Assembly (NCBI GenBank): GCA_016788785.1
Contig: JAEUSM010000015.1
Coordinates: forward strand, 1 to 45,252
Length of the DNA: 45,252 nucleotides
Direction: 5' to 3'
Origin: Candidatus Kapaibacterium sp.
GTDB lineage: Bacteria; Bacteroidota; Ignavibacteria; Kapaibacteriales; JAEUSM01
The translations under genes were made by a program, and so were the position numbers. Below, piece after piece: positions 34,438 to 43,134 of the stretch. How positions within the stretch are numbered: position 1 is the stretch's first letter; each line of letters opens with the position of its first letter. The notes under the pieces were generated by a model. That model saw only the letters and a list, made by a program, of their open reading frames with translations, searched no databases and had not been told where the DNA came from.

Positions 34438-34854
34438 TTATGCTACCGACTGACTATTTGGAGGGTGAAAGGGTTTAGAGATAAGTAAAAGTGTAAAAAA
34501 GGAATTCAAATCACCGGGATGCAAATTTGTTTTGATACCAACTTCTTTGAAAGTTACTACGATTGGTCCCACTAAGTTTTTCGTAATGGTACAACATTGA
34601 CAAATATGATCTTCGTGATGTGATTTTTTATGTTCTTTTTCTTCTTCGTCGGAATGAGATGTCTGGCAGCAATCAGATTCTTTTTTTGTTGTTTCCTCTT
34701 TCTTTGGAGTACAACAAGAAGTTATTTCATTGTCGGCACAAGGATTTTCAACATCACAAAGTTGCTCAGCTTTGAGTCCAAAAGACCCAAGCAAAAACAA
34801 CACTGCAACAGCGCAATGAGTACAAACAGTTAAATAATGACGAATCGATTTCAT
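34438..34854 (-). CDS. Exported Cys/His-rich protein, putative metal binder
   Basis: A 138-residue protein with an N-terminal hydrophobic segment (about 8-28). The mature part has nine cysteines, including three CC pairs (C47-C48, C62-C63, C87-C88), plus C33, C39 and C85. Between C63 and C85 lies an acidic His-rich stretch (H67, H75, H79, H80, H83 among Asp/Glu/Lys). This composition suggests binding of soft or transition metals. The C-terminal 45 residues include a hydrophobic segment (LNSFFTLLLISKPF). No known family was recognised. The gene starts 27 nt downstream of the phytochrome-like kinase gene and 74 nt upstream of the Cys-repeat gene, all on one strand. Confidence 0.75.
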   Translation of the reverse strand: MKSIRHYLTVCTHCAVAVLFLLGSFGLKAEQLCDVENPCADNEITSCCTPKKEETTKKESDCCQTSHSDEEEKEHKKSHHEDHICQCCTITKNLVGPIVVTFKEVGIKTNLHPGDLNSFFTLLLISKPFHPPNSQSVA

Positions 34855-34881
34855 AGTACAACTAACGATGCGAATTCTAAC

Positions 34882-37764
34882 TTATTGCACAACTTCAGGA
34901 GAAGATTGTAACATTTTCTTTACAATTGACTGTAAATCATCTCGTGTAAATGGTTTTGCTAAATAATCTGAAAACCCATGAGAGAGAAATTTTTCTCTAT
35001 CACCTTCCATTGCATACGCAGTTATAGCAACACAAGGTACTTCAGAATACACAGGATTCTGACGAATTCGATGGAAGGTCTCAACGCCATCCATTCCCGA
35101 ATCTCCAAGATTAATATCCATCAACACTAATTTATAAAATTTTTCTTGTGCAAGATGTATACCCTCTTGACCATTTTCTGCGTGATCAACAACACAAATG
35201 TTTTTAAGTAACAATTTTGTTAAAATTGCATTTTCTTTGTTATCTTCTACTAACAATATCTGCGGTAGTTGCTTTTGAGAGCCATTCGTTTCAATTTTTT
35301 TGTATTCTTTCGGTATAGTAACGGTTGGAACTTCCACTGGATTTGGAACAAAAGAATGTGTTGGTATTGGACGATTCTGATCTTTTGAATTTGGAACATA
35401 CAGTGGGAACATAACACGAATGGTTGTTCCGATATTTTTTTCGGTCTCCACATGGAGTTTTCCGCCCATTAACTCAACATAACGTTTTGCCATAGAAAGT
35501 CCCAAACCAGCTCCTTCAAATTTTCGAGCATTTCCAGTACTTTCCTGAACAAATGGCGTGAATAACTTTGGAATAAAGGATTTATCCATACCGACGCCGG
35601 TATCAGCAACACTAACATACGACCATTCTTTTTCGTTATCCAACATTGCTGTACCAATACGAATGGTAATTCCACCTTGTTTGGTGAATTTAATCGCATT
35701 TCCAATGATATTTACTAAGATGTTTTCTAACAGTTTGCCGTCCAAAAGTGCTAAAGAATGTTCGTTGCTAAATTGCTCTTGGATATAGAGATTTTTTTCT
35801 TCAGCAAGATGTCGTAATGATGATAAAACTGAATTAGAACATTCTTGTAATGAACAAACGGCAATTTGTAGCTCCATTTTCTGTGATTCAGAGCGAGACA
35901 TTTCCAAAAGACTATTGAGCAAGGTCATAAGTCTTGTTCCAGATTTTTGAATCATTGAAGAAAATGACCGCATATCATCGGATTCAGCTTGTTTGTATAT
36001 TATCTGCGAAAATCCTAAAATACTATTGAGAGGTGTACGAATTTCATGCGACATATTAGCCAAAAAATTCGATTTTAGTCGATTCATTTCCTCAGCTAAT
36101 TCTTTCGAGTGACGCAATGCACGTTCGATTTTCTTGCGTTCTGCAATTTCCACCTTCAATTGTTTGTTTGCTCGAGTAATTTCGTCAGTACGCTCCTCAA
36201 CTCGTTGTTCCAATTCACCCTTAATTTGTTCTAATTCTAAAGAGAATGTCTTTGCAACTTGTGTTGTAATCGAATGTAATATTGACAACCTATTGTGAAG
36301 TGATTGAGCCAATTCAACTTCAATATGGGAAAATAAAGTATTGACAGGAATGGAAATCTTTTCTAAAGTATATGTTTTATGAACAATTTCATTGTGTGTT
36401 GGTGATATCCGCTCTACAAATCCATCTTCAATAAGAGAAACTGTTTTATTTTTGACATTTTGTACCCAAATGATAAATGTTGGATTTTCATGAACAATTG
36501 AACAAGCTAAAACAGCTTGAATAGGAGAATGTTCTAATGAATATTCATTAAATGTTTCTTTATAATTTGCAGTTGTAAAGACAGAATGCTCTTGTAATGA
36601 TGAAGCACATAATTGAATCAACTCATTTGTTTGCGACTCAGATAGTTCTGTATCCTGTAAAAATACAGAACCATTGGAAACTATAATTACCCCATCTGAA
36701 GAAATACAATCTGTGAGAAGTTTTTGAGAGCGAACTAAACCGTCAAAAAGCGATGGGTTTTGAATGACATTTTTAAACACATCTTCAATTACCTGATGTC
36801 CATATAAAAGAGTGGTGCGGTTGTTGCTTTCAATAATGTGTTTATAACGTTGTGCAAATGCTTTACAAAGTGATAAACAATCGTTAATTTGATGGATATG
36901 TAATCGTTCTTCTTGATAATGTACAGCCTCTACATAACCAAAATGAATACCATTATAGACCAAAGGTATTCGTAAAATAGAAGTTGCGTCAGTAATTTGA
37001 AAATGTTTTTTCAAATCAGAAGAAAACGAATGTAAAATCGAATAACAACAGTCAAATTTTTCTAATCCTTCATTAGGAAAGAGCTGAATTGTTGGAATAG
37101 CTGTATTAAGAACGAAGGTATAATCGTACAAATAAGGAACAGAATCTTCATTGGTAAATAAGTGTGACGGAAGATGAAGATTTGAATACGAATCTAACCA
37201 TGGTTTTTTACTTTCCGCAACGACTGAATAGAAATTGTCAGAACTTGGAACATAAACTGAAACCCGGTCGAAATTAGTGATTTCTCGAATCGCTATGGTT
37301 AAAGTGTCCAAACAATTTTCTGTTGTCTCACATTGTAAATTTTCTTGTAAAAACGTAATTACTTTTGATTGAAGCTCAACATTATTTCCTGTCGTCGTTA
37401 AGGTTGGAACAATATCCACCAATATAAATTCAACGCTTGGTTTGTGAATGGTGGCAGTAATTGGAAATTCTTGACCTGTAGGTTTTTTCCAAATAAGCTC
37501 AAAGGTTGTATGTGGAAACGAAGCAATTTCACTCCATCCCAAAAATTTATTTGCAATTGATTCTGGGAAGAATGACAATGCAGAAATACCCACTAATTGT
37601 TGTGGATTTATGCCTAAAATTTCTTCAGAATTTTCGCTGGTATGAGAGATAATCAGCGAATCGGAGTCGACGACTAATACGACGCCAAAGGCTTGTAAAT
37701 TTGTTGAGCAGATGGTACGATTCGATGAGGAAACCCAGTTCGGATTGTTCAAATATTGTTCCAT
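34882..37764 (-). CDS. Phytochrome-architecture hybrid histidine kinase, chromophore site degenerate
   Basis: A 960-residue protein. A PAS_2-like domain (about 19-122, FGVVLVVDSDSLIISHTSEN), a GAF domain (about 135-300, FDRVSVY ... VVAESKKPWLDSYSNLHLPS) and a PHY-like domain (about 330-500) precede a coiled coil. HisKA follows with H573 (NMSHEIRTPLNS), then HATPase_c, then a receiver with D883 (LMDINLGDSG) and KPFTRDDL. The order is that of bacteriophytochromes. Bilin-binding features look lost: no Cys at the usual N-terminal place, DIP replaced by HLF, the SPxH/CH site replaced by SSDL, and no PRxSF tongue. It probably senses something other than light through bilin. The ATG at 37764 is preferred to a TTG at 37812. 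Confidence 0.85.
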   Translation of the reverse strand: MEQYLNNPNWVSSSNRTICSTNLQAFGVVLVVDSDSLIISHTSENSEEILGINPQQLVGISALSFFPESIANKFLGWSEIASFPHTTFELIWKKPTGQEFPITATIHKPSVEFILVDIVPTLTTTGNNVELQSKVITFLQENLQCETTENCLDTLTIAIREITNFDRVSVYVPSSDNFYSVVAESKKPWLDSYSNLHLPSHLFTNEDSVPYLYDYTFVLNTAIPTIQLFPNEGLEKFDCCYSILHSFSSDLKKHFQITDATSILRIPLVYNGIHFGYVEAVHYQEERLHIHQINDCLSLCKAFAQRYKHIIESNNRTTLLYGHQVIEDVFKNVIQNPSLFDGLVRSQKLLTDCISSDGVIIVSNGSVFLQDTELSESQTNELIQLCASSLQEHSVFTTANYKETFNEYSLEHSPIQAVLACSIVHENPTFIIWVQNVKNKTVSLIEDGFVERISPTHNEIVHKTYTLEKISIPVNTLFSHIEVELAQSLHNRLSILHSITTQVAKTFSLELEQIKGELEQRVEERTDEITRANKQLKVEIAERKKIERALRHSKELAEEMNRLKSNFLANMSHEIRTPLNSILGFSQIIYKQAESDDMRSFSSMIQKSGTRLMTLLNSLLEMSRSESQKMELQIAVCSLQECSNSVLSSLRHLAEEKNLYIQEQFSNEHSLALLDGKLLENILVNIIGNAIKFTKQGGITIRIGTAMLDNEKEWSYVSVADTGVGMDKSFIPKLFTPFVQESTGNARKFEGAGLGLSMAKRYVELMGGKLHVETEKNIGTTIRVMFPLYVPNSKDQNRPIPTHSFVPNPVEVPTVTIPKEYKKIETNGSQKQLPQILLVEDNKENAILTKLLLKNICVVDHAENGQEGIHLAQEKFYKLVLMDINLGDSGMDGVETFHRIRQNPVYSEVPCVAITAYAMEGDREKFLSHGFSDYLAKPFTRDDLQSIVKKMLQSSPEVVQ

Positions 37765-37818
37765 TTTGTTGGTACGTTGGTCAAAAATCCAATATGGGAT
37801 TGTAAAATACAACTTTTT

Positions 37819-39762
37819 TTATGAAATTGCAATTTTTTTTACATTTTCTAACCATTGTTGTACCGTTGCATCAGATGGCATTCGAAGATCTCCTCGAGGT
37901 GATACTGCTACGGAGCCGATTTTTGGGGAGTCAGGCAAACATGATCGTTTGAATTGTGATGAAAAAAATCTTTGATAGAAAATTTTCAACCAATGAAGAA
38001 TTTCTTGATGTGAATATGAATTTTTAAAGGCAATTGTTGCTAAGTAAAAAATCACTTCCGGTTTCTTTTTTTGACGTAACATATAGTATAAAAAGAAGTC
38101 GTGAAGTATATAGGGACCAACTACATCCTCAGTTTTTTGTGCTATAGTACCCTCTTCAGTTGGTGGCAATAATTCAGGTGAAATTGGAGTATCTGCAATA
38201 TCATTCAATATACTTTGTATTTGTTTATTTTGAGTTAAAGCGAACGTTTGAATGTAATATCGCACTAATGATTTGGGAACCCCAGCATTGATGCCATACA
38301 TTGACATATGATCTGCATTATACGTACACCAACCTAAGGCAAGTTCAGACAAATCACCAGTTCCTAGAACAATTCCACCAATGGAATTTGCGAAATCCAT
38401 CAAAACCTGTGTTCGTTCACGAGCTTGAGCATTTTCATACGTTATAGAATAATCATCAAGTGGATGCTGGATGTCTTCCAAATGTTGAGTTACTGCTTTG
38501 TGGATTGGAATTTCTTTGTATGTGACACCATACGCTTCAGCAAGTAACGCTGCATTGTTTTTGGTTCGTGAGGTCGTTCCAAATCCGGGCATTGAGATAG
38601 CAGTAATTTTGGAAAGTGGAATTTGTTGTTTTGTGAATGCATCTACAGCAACCAATAACGCTAATGTTGAATCCAAACCACCACTCAGTCCAATGACAAT
38701 AGGAGCATTGTTTATATGACGCATCCGAGTTTGTAATGCTGTTGATTGTATTTGTAAAATTTCGCCACAAATTTCTTTCCTACTGTTTTCAGAGCTAGGT
38801 ACGAAAGGAGTTTGTGAAATTTGTCGTTCTAAAGTACATTTGGTATTATAATAACCAGAATTATACACAGAGTGAATAATATACGAACCTGAAATTGGAT
38901 TTTGTGCATAAGAAGTATTCAAAAGACGTTCAGTTCGAATTTTGTCAATGTCAATATCAGCATACAGAATCTGAGATGTAAATTCAAATCGTCTACTTTC
39001 AGCTAAAAGAATACCATTTTCAGCTATTAGAGAATGACCAGAAAAGACAAGGTCAGTAGAAGATTCATTGGGACCTGAAGAAGCGTATGCGTACGCACAA
39101 ATTGCTCGAGCTGACTGAGAGGTTACTAATGAACGACGGTAGTCTGCTTTCCCTAACGTTTCGTTGGATGCTGATAAATTTACAATAACTTCTGCTCCAG
39201 CTAAACATGCTGAAAGTGATGGAGGTATCACAGACCATAAATCTTCGCAAAGTTCTACGCCAAACGTACAACAATTTGGAGTGATATTGAATAGTTGGTT
39301 CACACCAATTGGAACATCCTGTTTGCAAATGGTTACAACTGCATTTGTCGGTAGAATATTCGCAGAAGAAAACCAGCGTTGTTCATAAAACTCTGCGGTA
39401 TTGGGTATAAATGTTTTCGGAATAATTCCGTGAATCTGCCCGTTGGAAATTACGACGCCACAATTGAACAAGTGAGATTTGTAACGAATTGGAGCACCAA
39501 TAACAACAGCTATATCGAGAGTATGCGGTAAGATGCTTTCGATAGCAGATTCAACTGAATCAAGGAGTAATGAATCGTAAAACAAATCCGCAATAGTATA
39601 TCCAGTTATACACAATTCAGGGAAAGTCAATAAAGAAATTCCTTGTTCAGAGGCAATGGAAATTTGTTTGATTATCTCTTGTGTGTTGAAATCACAATCA
39701 GCCAAGCGTAGTTCTGGGGTGCAAACGCCTATACGAAAAAAACCTGCATCCCGAAAGTTCAT
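37819..39762 (-). CDS. nadE: Glutamine-dependent NAD+ synthase
   Basis: A 647-residue two-domain enzyme. The N-terminal nitrilase-type glutaminase has the catalytic triad E49 (FPELCITGY), K116 (IPKTFIP) and C172 (GVELCEDLW). The C-terminal ATP-pyrophosphatase domain has the P-loop S361-G-G-L-D-S366. It amidates nicotinic acid adenine dinucleotide to NAD+, using ammonia channelled from glutamine. The ATG at 39760-39762 (MNFRDAGFFRIGV) is the start. The frame continues upstream to another ATG, but that would run into the tRNA gene at 39812-39885. The stop is 54 nt before the phytochrome-like kinase start. Confidence 0.95.
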   Translation of the reverse strand: MNFRDAGFFRIGVCTPELRLADCDFNTQEIIKQISIASEQGISLLTFPELCITGYTIADLFYDSLLLDSVESAIESILPHTLDIAVVIGAPIRYKSHLFNCGVVISNGQIHGIIPKTFIPNTAEFYEQRWFSSANILPTNAVVTICKQDVPIGVNQLFNITPNCCTFGVELCEDLWSVIPPSLSACLAGAEVIVNLSASNETLGKADYRRSLVTSQSARAICAYAYASSGPNESSTDLVFSGHSLIAENGILLAESRRFEFTSQILYADIDIDKIRTERLLNTSYAQNPISGSYIIHSVYNSGYYNTKCTLERQISQTPFVPSSENSRKEICGEILQIQSTALQTRMRHINNAPIVIGLSGGLDSTLALLVAVDAFTKQQIPLSKITAISMPGFGTTSRTKNNAALLAEAYGVTYKEIPIHKAVTQHLEDIQHPLDDYSITYENAQARERTQVLMDFANSIGGIVLGTGDLSELALGWCTYNADHMSMYGINAGVPKSLVRYYIQTFALTQNKQIQSILNDIADTPISPELLPPTEEGTIAQKTEDVVGPYILHDFFLYYMLRQKKKPEVIFYLATIAFKNSYSHQEILHWLKIFYQRFFSSQFKRSCLPDSPKIGSVAVSPRGDLRMPSDATVQQWLENVKKIAIS

Positions 39763-39811
39763 AACCACCCTTTGCAGAGTAAAAAAGGAATAGTAACAGA
39801 AGTGAGAAGAG

Positions 39812-39885
39812 TACCAGGAGAGGGACTTGAACCCCCGACCCATGGATTATGATTCCATTGCTCTAACCGGCTGAGCTACCCTGGC
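39812..39885 (-). tRNA. tRNA-Met (CAT)
   Basis: The minus strand folds as a full cloverleaf. The acceptor stem pairs GCCAGGG with TCCTGGT (terminal G-T pairs) plus discriminator A. The D arm is GCTC...GAGC, the anticodon stem ATGGA/TCCAT with loop ATCATAA (anticodon CAT), and the T arm GGGGG-TTCAAGT-CCCTC. CCA is not encoded. The anticodon stem lacks the three G-C pairs of initiator tRNA, so it is elongator Met or, less likely, the lysidine-modified tRNA-Ile. It lies 49 nt upstream of nadE. Confidence 0.93.
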
Positions 39886-39959
39886 ATCGAAAATCGATAT
39901 AAGAGTACAAAAATACTACTTTTTTTCTTCACTACCAAATAATGACGTCATATCAGTTA

Positions 39960-40484
39960 TTAGACAGTCACGAGGTTTAGCGGATTTTCGGCAGTTATTG
40001 GTAGTTCTGCATTGTCAACGAATGAATCTTGCAAGATATTTGCCCAAGTTTCTAAATACAGAATTACATCTTCTCGTTTACGATATTGAAAATTCTTTTT
40101 TCTTTCAAGGGGAATTCTTGCTAAAATTTTAGGATGAGATAGTTTTTCTAAATGATACAAATCATCTAAAGTAAAACCTCTTTCAAGGATACTTTGCATG
40201 ATATGTTCTACTGTCAACCCAGTCATCGAACAAACGTCTATACTGTCTCTATAAAACTCCTCAGCTTCAACAACAGTGGAAAATTCTCTGACATGGTCTT
40301 GCCATTCACCATATCGATCTATTGCAAGAGCATGAATTTCTGCAGATGATTTTTTCGTTACTGTTTGTGCCAAATGCCCACAATTGCAAGAACCTTGATG
40401 ACACCAATTGTATGTTGCGCCATCTGATAGTCGTTGTGCTGTTTCTCGTAAAATTGTAATTGTTTCTACTGTTGCTACTGCCAT
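39960..40484 (-). CDS. Conserved Bacteroidota protein with WCHxGSCNCG motif
   Basis: A 174-residue, soluble, mainly helical protein. The N-terminal half carries W27-C-H-Q-G-S-C33-N-C35-G-H-L-A-Q, followed by a KSSAEIHALAIDRYGEW helix. The C-terminal half has FTLDDLYHLEKLSHPKILARIP and EDVILYLETWANIL. From memory, proteins with a W-x-H-x-G-S-C-N-C-G segment and this order are common in Bacteroidota and uncharacterised. The clustered Cys/His could bind a metal or act in redox. No signal peptide is seen. It is the last gene before the tRNA, and a terminator lies between it and the DUF151 gene upstream. Confidence 0.75.
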   Translation of the reverse strand: MAVATVETITILRETAQRLSDGATYNWCHQGSCNCGHLAQTVTKKSSAEIHALAIDRYGEWQDHVREFSTVVEAEEFYRDSIDVCSMTGLTVEHIMQSILERGFTLDDLYHLEKLSHPKILARIPLERKKNFQYRKREDVILYLETWANILQDSFVDNAELPITAENPLNLVTV

Positions 40485-40554
40485 AAAAATAATCCTTTCT
40501 TGTATGATAGAAATAGAACAAATTTTGAATGATGAAGGTTCTCACATTAATAAA

Positions 40555-40578
40555 AAAGCCGAGATAACACTCGGCTTT
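40555..40578 (-). terminator. Terminator of the etfBA-DUF151 transcript
   Basis: A perfect 9-bp stem AAAGCCGAG (40555-40563) / CTCGGCTTT (40570-40578) with a 6-nt loop; the minus-strand transcript continues in a U-run. It lies 4 nt past the DUF151 stop. Confidence 0.85.
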
Positions 40579-40582
40579 ATAC

Positions 40583-41257
40583 TTAGGAATTTAGGATTTT
40601 TGTTAATTCATCTCGAATTCTTGCTGCTCGTTCATAATCTTCATGCGAAATTGCATGGTCAAGTTCTTGATTGAGTAAGGCTACTTTTGATAAAACATCT
40701 GATTGAACTCCTGTTGGGAGAATATTCGAAACAGTATGTTGGATTTCAGCCTCAGCTTCATCTTCTGTTGATTTACTTTTTAGACCTTCCAAAAGTTCGT
40801 CTCGTTCATCTTCTTCTTCGCTGAAAGAGACATCTTCCAAAAAGTTGTTATCATCGTCAGGTAAAAATCCACCATCTTCAAGAACTTCTTCTGAAACATA
40901 CATTGGTACGTTGCACCGAACTGCAAGAGCAATTGCATCCGATGGGCGAGCGTCAATTTCCGAATTTGCTGTATCAAAAATAAGCTTTGCAAAGAACGTA
41001 CTATCTTTTAAGTCGGTAATCCAAATTTCCAACAACGAAACACCAATGGAATCTAACACATTTTTAATCAAATCATGTGTCAAAGGGCGTTCTGGTTTAA
41101 AACCTTGCAATTCCAAATAAATAGCATGAGCCTCGTAAGCACCAATCACTATTGGTAAACGACGCTTGCCTTCTACCTCCTTGAGGATAAGTGCATGAGC
41201 ACCATTACTCGAAGGATTTGCAGAAATCGCAAGTATTTCCATTTGAACTTTTTGCAT
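40583..41257 (-). CDS. Bifunctional nuclease (DUF151/BFN) family protein with UVR motif
   Basis: A 224-residue protein. The DUF151 domain fills about 1-140 (LPIVIGAYEAHAIYLEL, RPLTHDLIKNVL, SEIDARPSDAIALAVRCNVPMYVSE). A variable acidic linker with Glu/Asp runs spans about 140-180. A UvrB/UvrC-type UVR motif (about 187-222, LNQELDHAISHEDYERAARIRDEL) ends the protein. This DUF151-UVR arrangement is normal in Chlorobiota and Bacteroidota. Plant and archaeal relatives have reported nuclease activity; the bacterial role is unclear. It lies 24 nt after etfA and is probably co-transcribed with etfBA. Confidence 0.88.
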   Translation of the reverse strand: MQKVQMEILAISANPSSNGAHALILKEVEGKRRLPIVIGAYEAHAIYLELQGFKPERPLTHDLIKNVLDSIGVSLLEIWITDLKDSTFFAKLIFDTANSEIDARPSDAIALAVRCNVPMYVSEEVLEDGGFLPDDDNNFLEDVSFSEEEDERDELLEGLKSKSTEDEAEAEIQHTVSNILPTGVQSDVLSKVALLNQELDHAISHEDYERAARIRDELTKILNS

Positions 41258-41281
41258 AGGTTGTATTTTTGGTATGAAATA

Positions 41282-42232
41282 TTATTTGATAGATTGAAGT
41301 TTTGCTGTTAATTTTGGCAATATATCAAAAACATCACCAACTAAACCATAATCAGCAACTTTGAAAATTGGAGCGTCTTTGTCTTTGTTAATTGCAACAA
41401 TTACTTTTGACGACGACATACCTGCCAAATGTTGCACTGCTCCAGAAATACCACACGCAACATACAGATTTGGAGAAACAGTTTTTCCTGTTTGACCAAC
41501 TTGCTCTCCATGAGGTCTCCAACCAGCATCGACAACTGCACGAGATGCACCAACTGCTCCACCAAATGCAGATGCAAGCTCTTCTACAAGATGAAAATGT
41601 TCAGGAGCTTTCAATCCACGTCCACCGGATACAATGATATCAGCTTCCAATACATCCAATTTCCCTTCATTACGAATGGTGTTTTTTACGGTTGAAGTTG
41701 TACCAACAGAAATAGAAACGTTTTTCGATTCTACAGTAAGAGATGTTGGTGCTTTCGTAGCAGTAAAAATATTTGGACGTAATGAAAATACTTTTTTCTC
41801 CGTTGAAATTGTAATAGTTTCTACGGCTTTTCCAGCATAAATAGGTCTTTTCGCAGTAATTTGACCACTTGCATTATCTAATGCAATACAATCAGAGGCG
41901 TATCCAGCATTGAAAAGAACTGCAACATACGGAGCTAATTCTTTACCATGAGCAGTAGCGGAAAAAATGATTGTTGAGGCATTGGAAGAATTTGCAACTT
42001 CCGTAATTGCTTTTGCGTAAGCAACAGTTGAGTAGGAAGAAACTTCTGCATTTGTTACGTTGCTAACCTTAGCAAGTCCGTATTCACCTGCAACTGAAAG
42101 TGTTTGTTCTGAAAGATTGAATGCTACGCCAATTACAGATGATGAAACTGATTTTGCAGCAGTAATTGCTTCCAAGGAAGCTCTTCGCAAATTCGAACCT
42201 TGAGATTCTAATACGACTAAAATTGTTGACAT
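41282..42232 (-). CDS. etfA: Electron transfer flavoprotein subunit alpha
   Basis: A 316-residue protein of normal length. The FAD-binding C-terminal domain shows VSGGRGLKAPEHF, VGASRAVVDAGW, QVGQTGKTVSPNLYVACGISGAVQHLAGM and VAINKDKDAPIFKVADYGLVGD. With EtfB it carries electrons from acyl-CoA dehydrogenases to the quinone pool. It lies 27 nt downstream of etfB. It is fairly rich in small and Ser/Thr residues in the N-terminal half, but no domain is missing. Confidence 0.96.
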   Translation of the reverse strand: MSTILVVLESQGSNLRRASLEAITAAKSVSSSVIGVAFNLSEQTLSVAGEYGLAKVSNVTNAEVSSYSTVAYAKAITEVANSSNASTIIFSATAHGKELAPYVAVLFNAGYASDCIALDNASGQITAKRPIYAGKAVETITISTEKKVFSLRPNIFTATKAPTSLTVESKNVSISVGTTSTVKNTIRNEGKLDVLEADIIVSGGRGLKAPEHFHLVEELASAFGGAVGASRAVVDAGWRPHGEQVGQTGKTVSPNLYVACGISGAVQHLAGMSSSKVIVAINKDKDAPIFKVADYGLVGDVFDILPKLTAKLQSIK

Positions 42233-42259
42233 ATATATTTTCCTTTTTTTGCTAATTGA

Positions 42260-43003
42260 TTAGATAACTTTAGATTCTTCGTGAAGCAAACGTACTAATT
42301 CTGAAATATCAGCATCGCTATCACCTAAGATAATTCCTGCTCTTTTTGACGATGGTAATTCAATCGAAACAGTAGAAACTCTCGAAGCAACATTCACTGA
42401 TGAACGTTCAATAATCGTACGTTTTTTCGCTTTCATAATATCCGGAAGTTTTGGATAACGTGGACTATTGATACCTTTTTGCACGCTAATCACACATGGA
42501 AGTGAGGTTTCAACAACTTCTTTTCCACCTTCTACATCACGTTCAGTTGAAACGGAAGTTCCAGAAATTGTCAATGATGAAACCATTGTTACAATTGGTT
42601 GTTCTAATAAACCAGCAACGGTAGATGCCATTTGGAATGAATCGAAGTCAATACTTTGTCTTCCAAACAAAATAAGATCAATTGAAAGAGCTTTTGCTGC
42701 ATCTACTATATCATTTGCAACAGAGAAGGCATCTTTAGAGTCAGAAAGAACGTGAACAGCTTCGTCAACTCCCATTGCTAAAGCAGTACGGAGAATTTCT
42801 TGAGAACTTACGTTTCCAACGGTAATGGCTGTAACTGTTCCTCCAAGTTTTTCGCGTAATTGTAATCCTTCTTCAATAGTATATTCATCATAAGGATTCA
42901 GGATAAATTTCACTCCTTGAGGATTAATCGAATTTCCATTGTCAGCAACAGTAATCTTTGTTGTTGTATCAGGAACTTGTGAAATACAAACCAAAATATT
43001 CAT
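42260..43003 (-). CDS. etfB: Electron transfer flavoprotein subunit beta
   Basis: A 247-residue protein starting MNILVCISQVPDTTTKI, the usual EtfB N-terminus. The frame is open further upstream, but the extra 32 residues have no family match, so the ATG at 43001-43003 is used. NPYDEYTIEEGLQLRE, ALAMGVDEAVHV and SIDFDSFQMASTVAGLL are family blocks of the AMP/NADH-binding fold. It forms an operon with etfA and probably the DUF151 gene. A TATTTTTG -7-like box lies at 43060-43067. Confidence 0.95.
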   Translation of the reverse strand: MNILVCISQVPDTTTKITVADNGNSINPQGVKFILNPYDEYTIEEGLQLREKLGGTVTAITVGNVSSQEILRTALAMGVDEAVHVLSDSKDAFSVANDIVDAAKALSIDLILFGRQSIDFDSFQMASTVAGLLEQPIVTMVSSLTISGTSVSTERDVEGGKEVVETSLPCVISVQKGINSPRYPKLPDIMKAKKRTIIERSSVNVASRVSTVSIELPSSKRAGIILGDSDADISELVRLLHEESKVI

Positions 43004-43059
43004 GCAAGGTTTCCTATAGTTTAATTTATAAAGTGGTATATTTTTCTTAAATTTCGGTA

Positions 43060-43067
43060 CAAAAATA
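43060..43067 (-). promoter_or_regulatory. Candidate -7 box of etfBA
   Basis: TATTTTTG on the minus strand matches TAnnTTTG exactly, 56 nt before the etfB ATG. No -33 element at 17-20 nt was found. Confidence 0.35.
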
Positions 43068-43134
43068 CAAAATACGTAGCAAATAGACGTCATTGCCATA
43101 AAATTAAGTACATTCTCCGTAAAATCATCGATAA

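Noticed and set aside
39763-39843. Longer N-terminus of NadE
   Set aside because: It would run into the tRNA-Met gene, and the extra residues do not resemble the glutaminase N-terminus; the ATG at 39762 fits the family.
43004-43099. Extra 32 residues at the N-terminus of EtfB
   Set aside because: EtfB normally begins MNILVCISQVPDT; the extension crosses the likely promoter box at 43060-43067.
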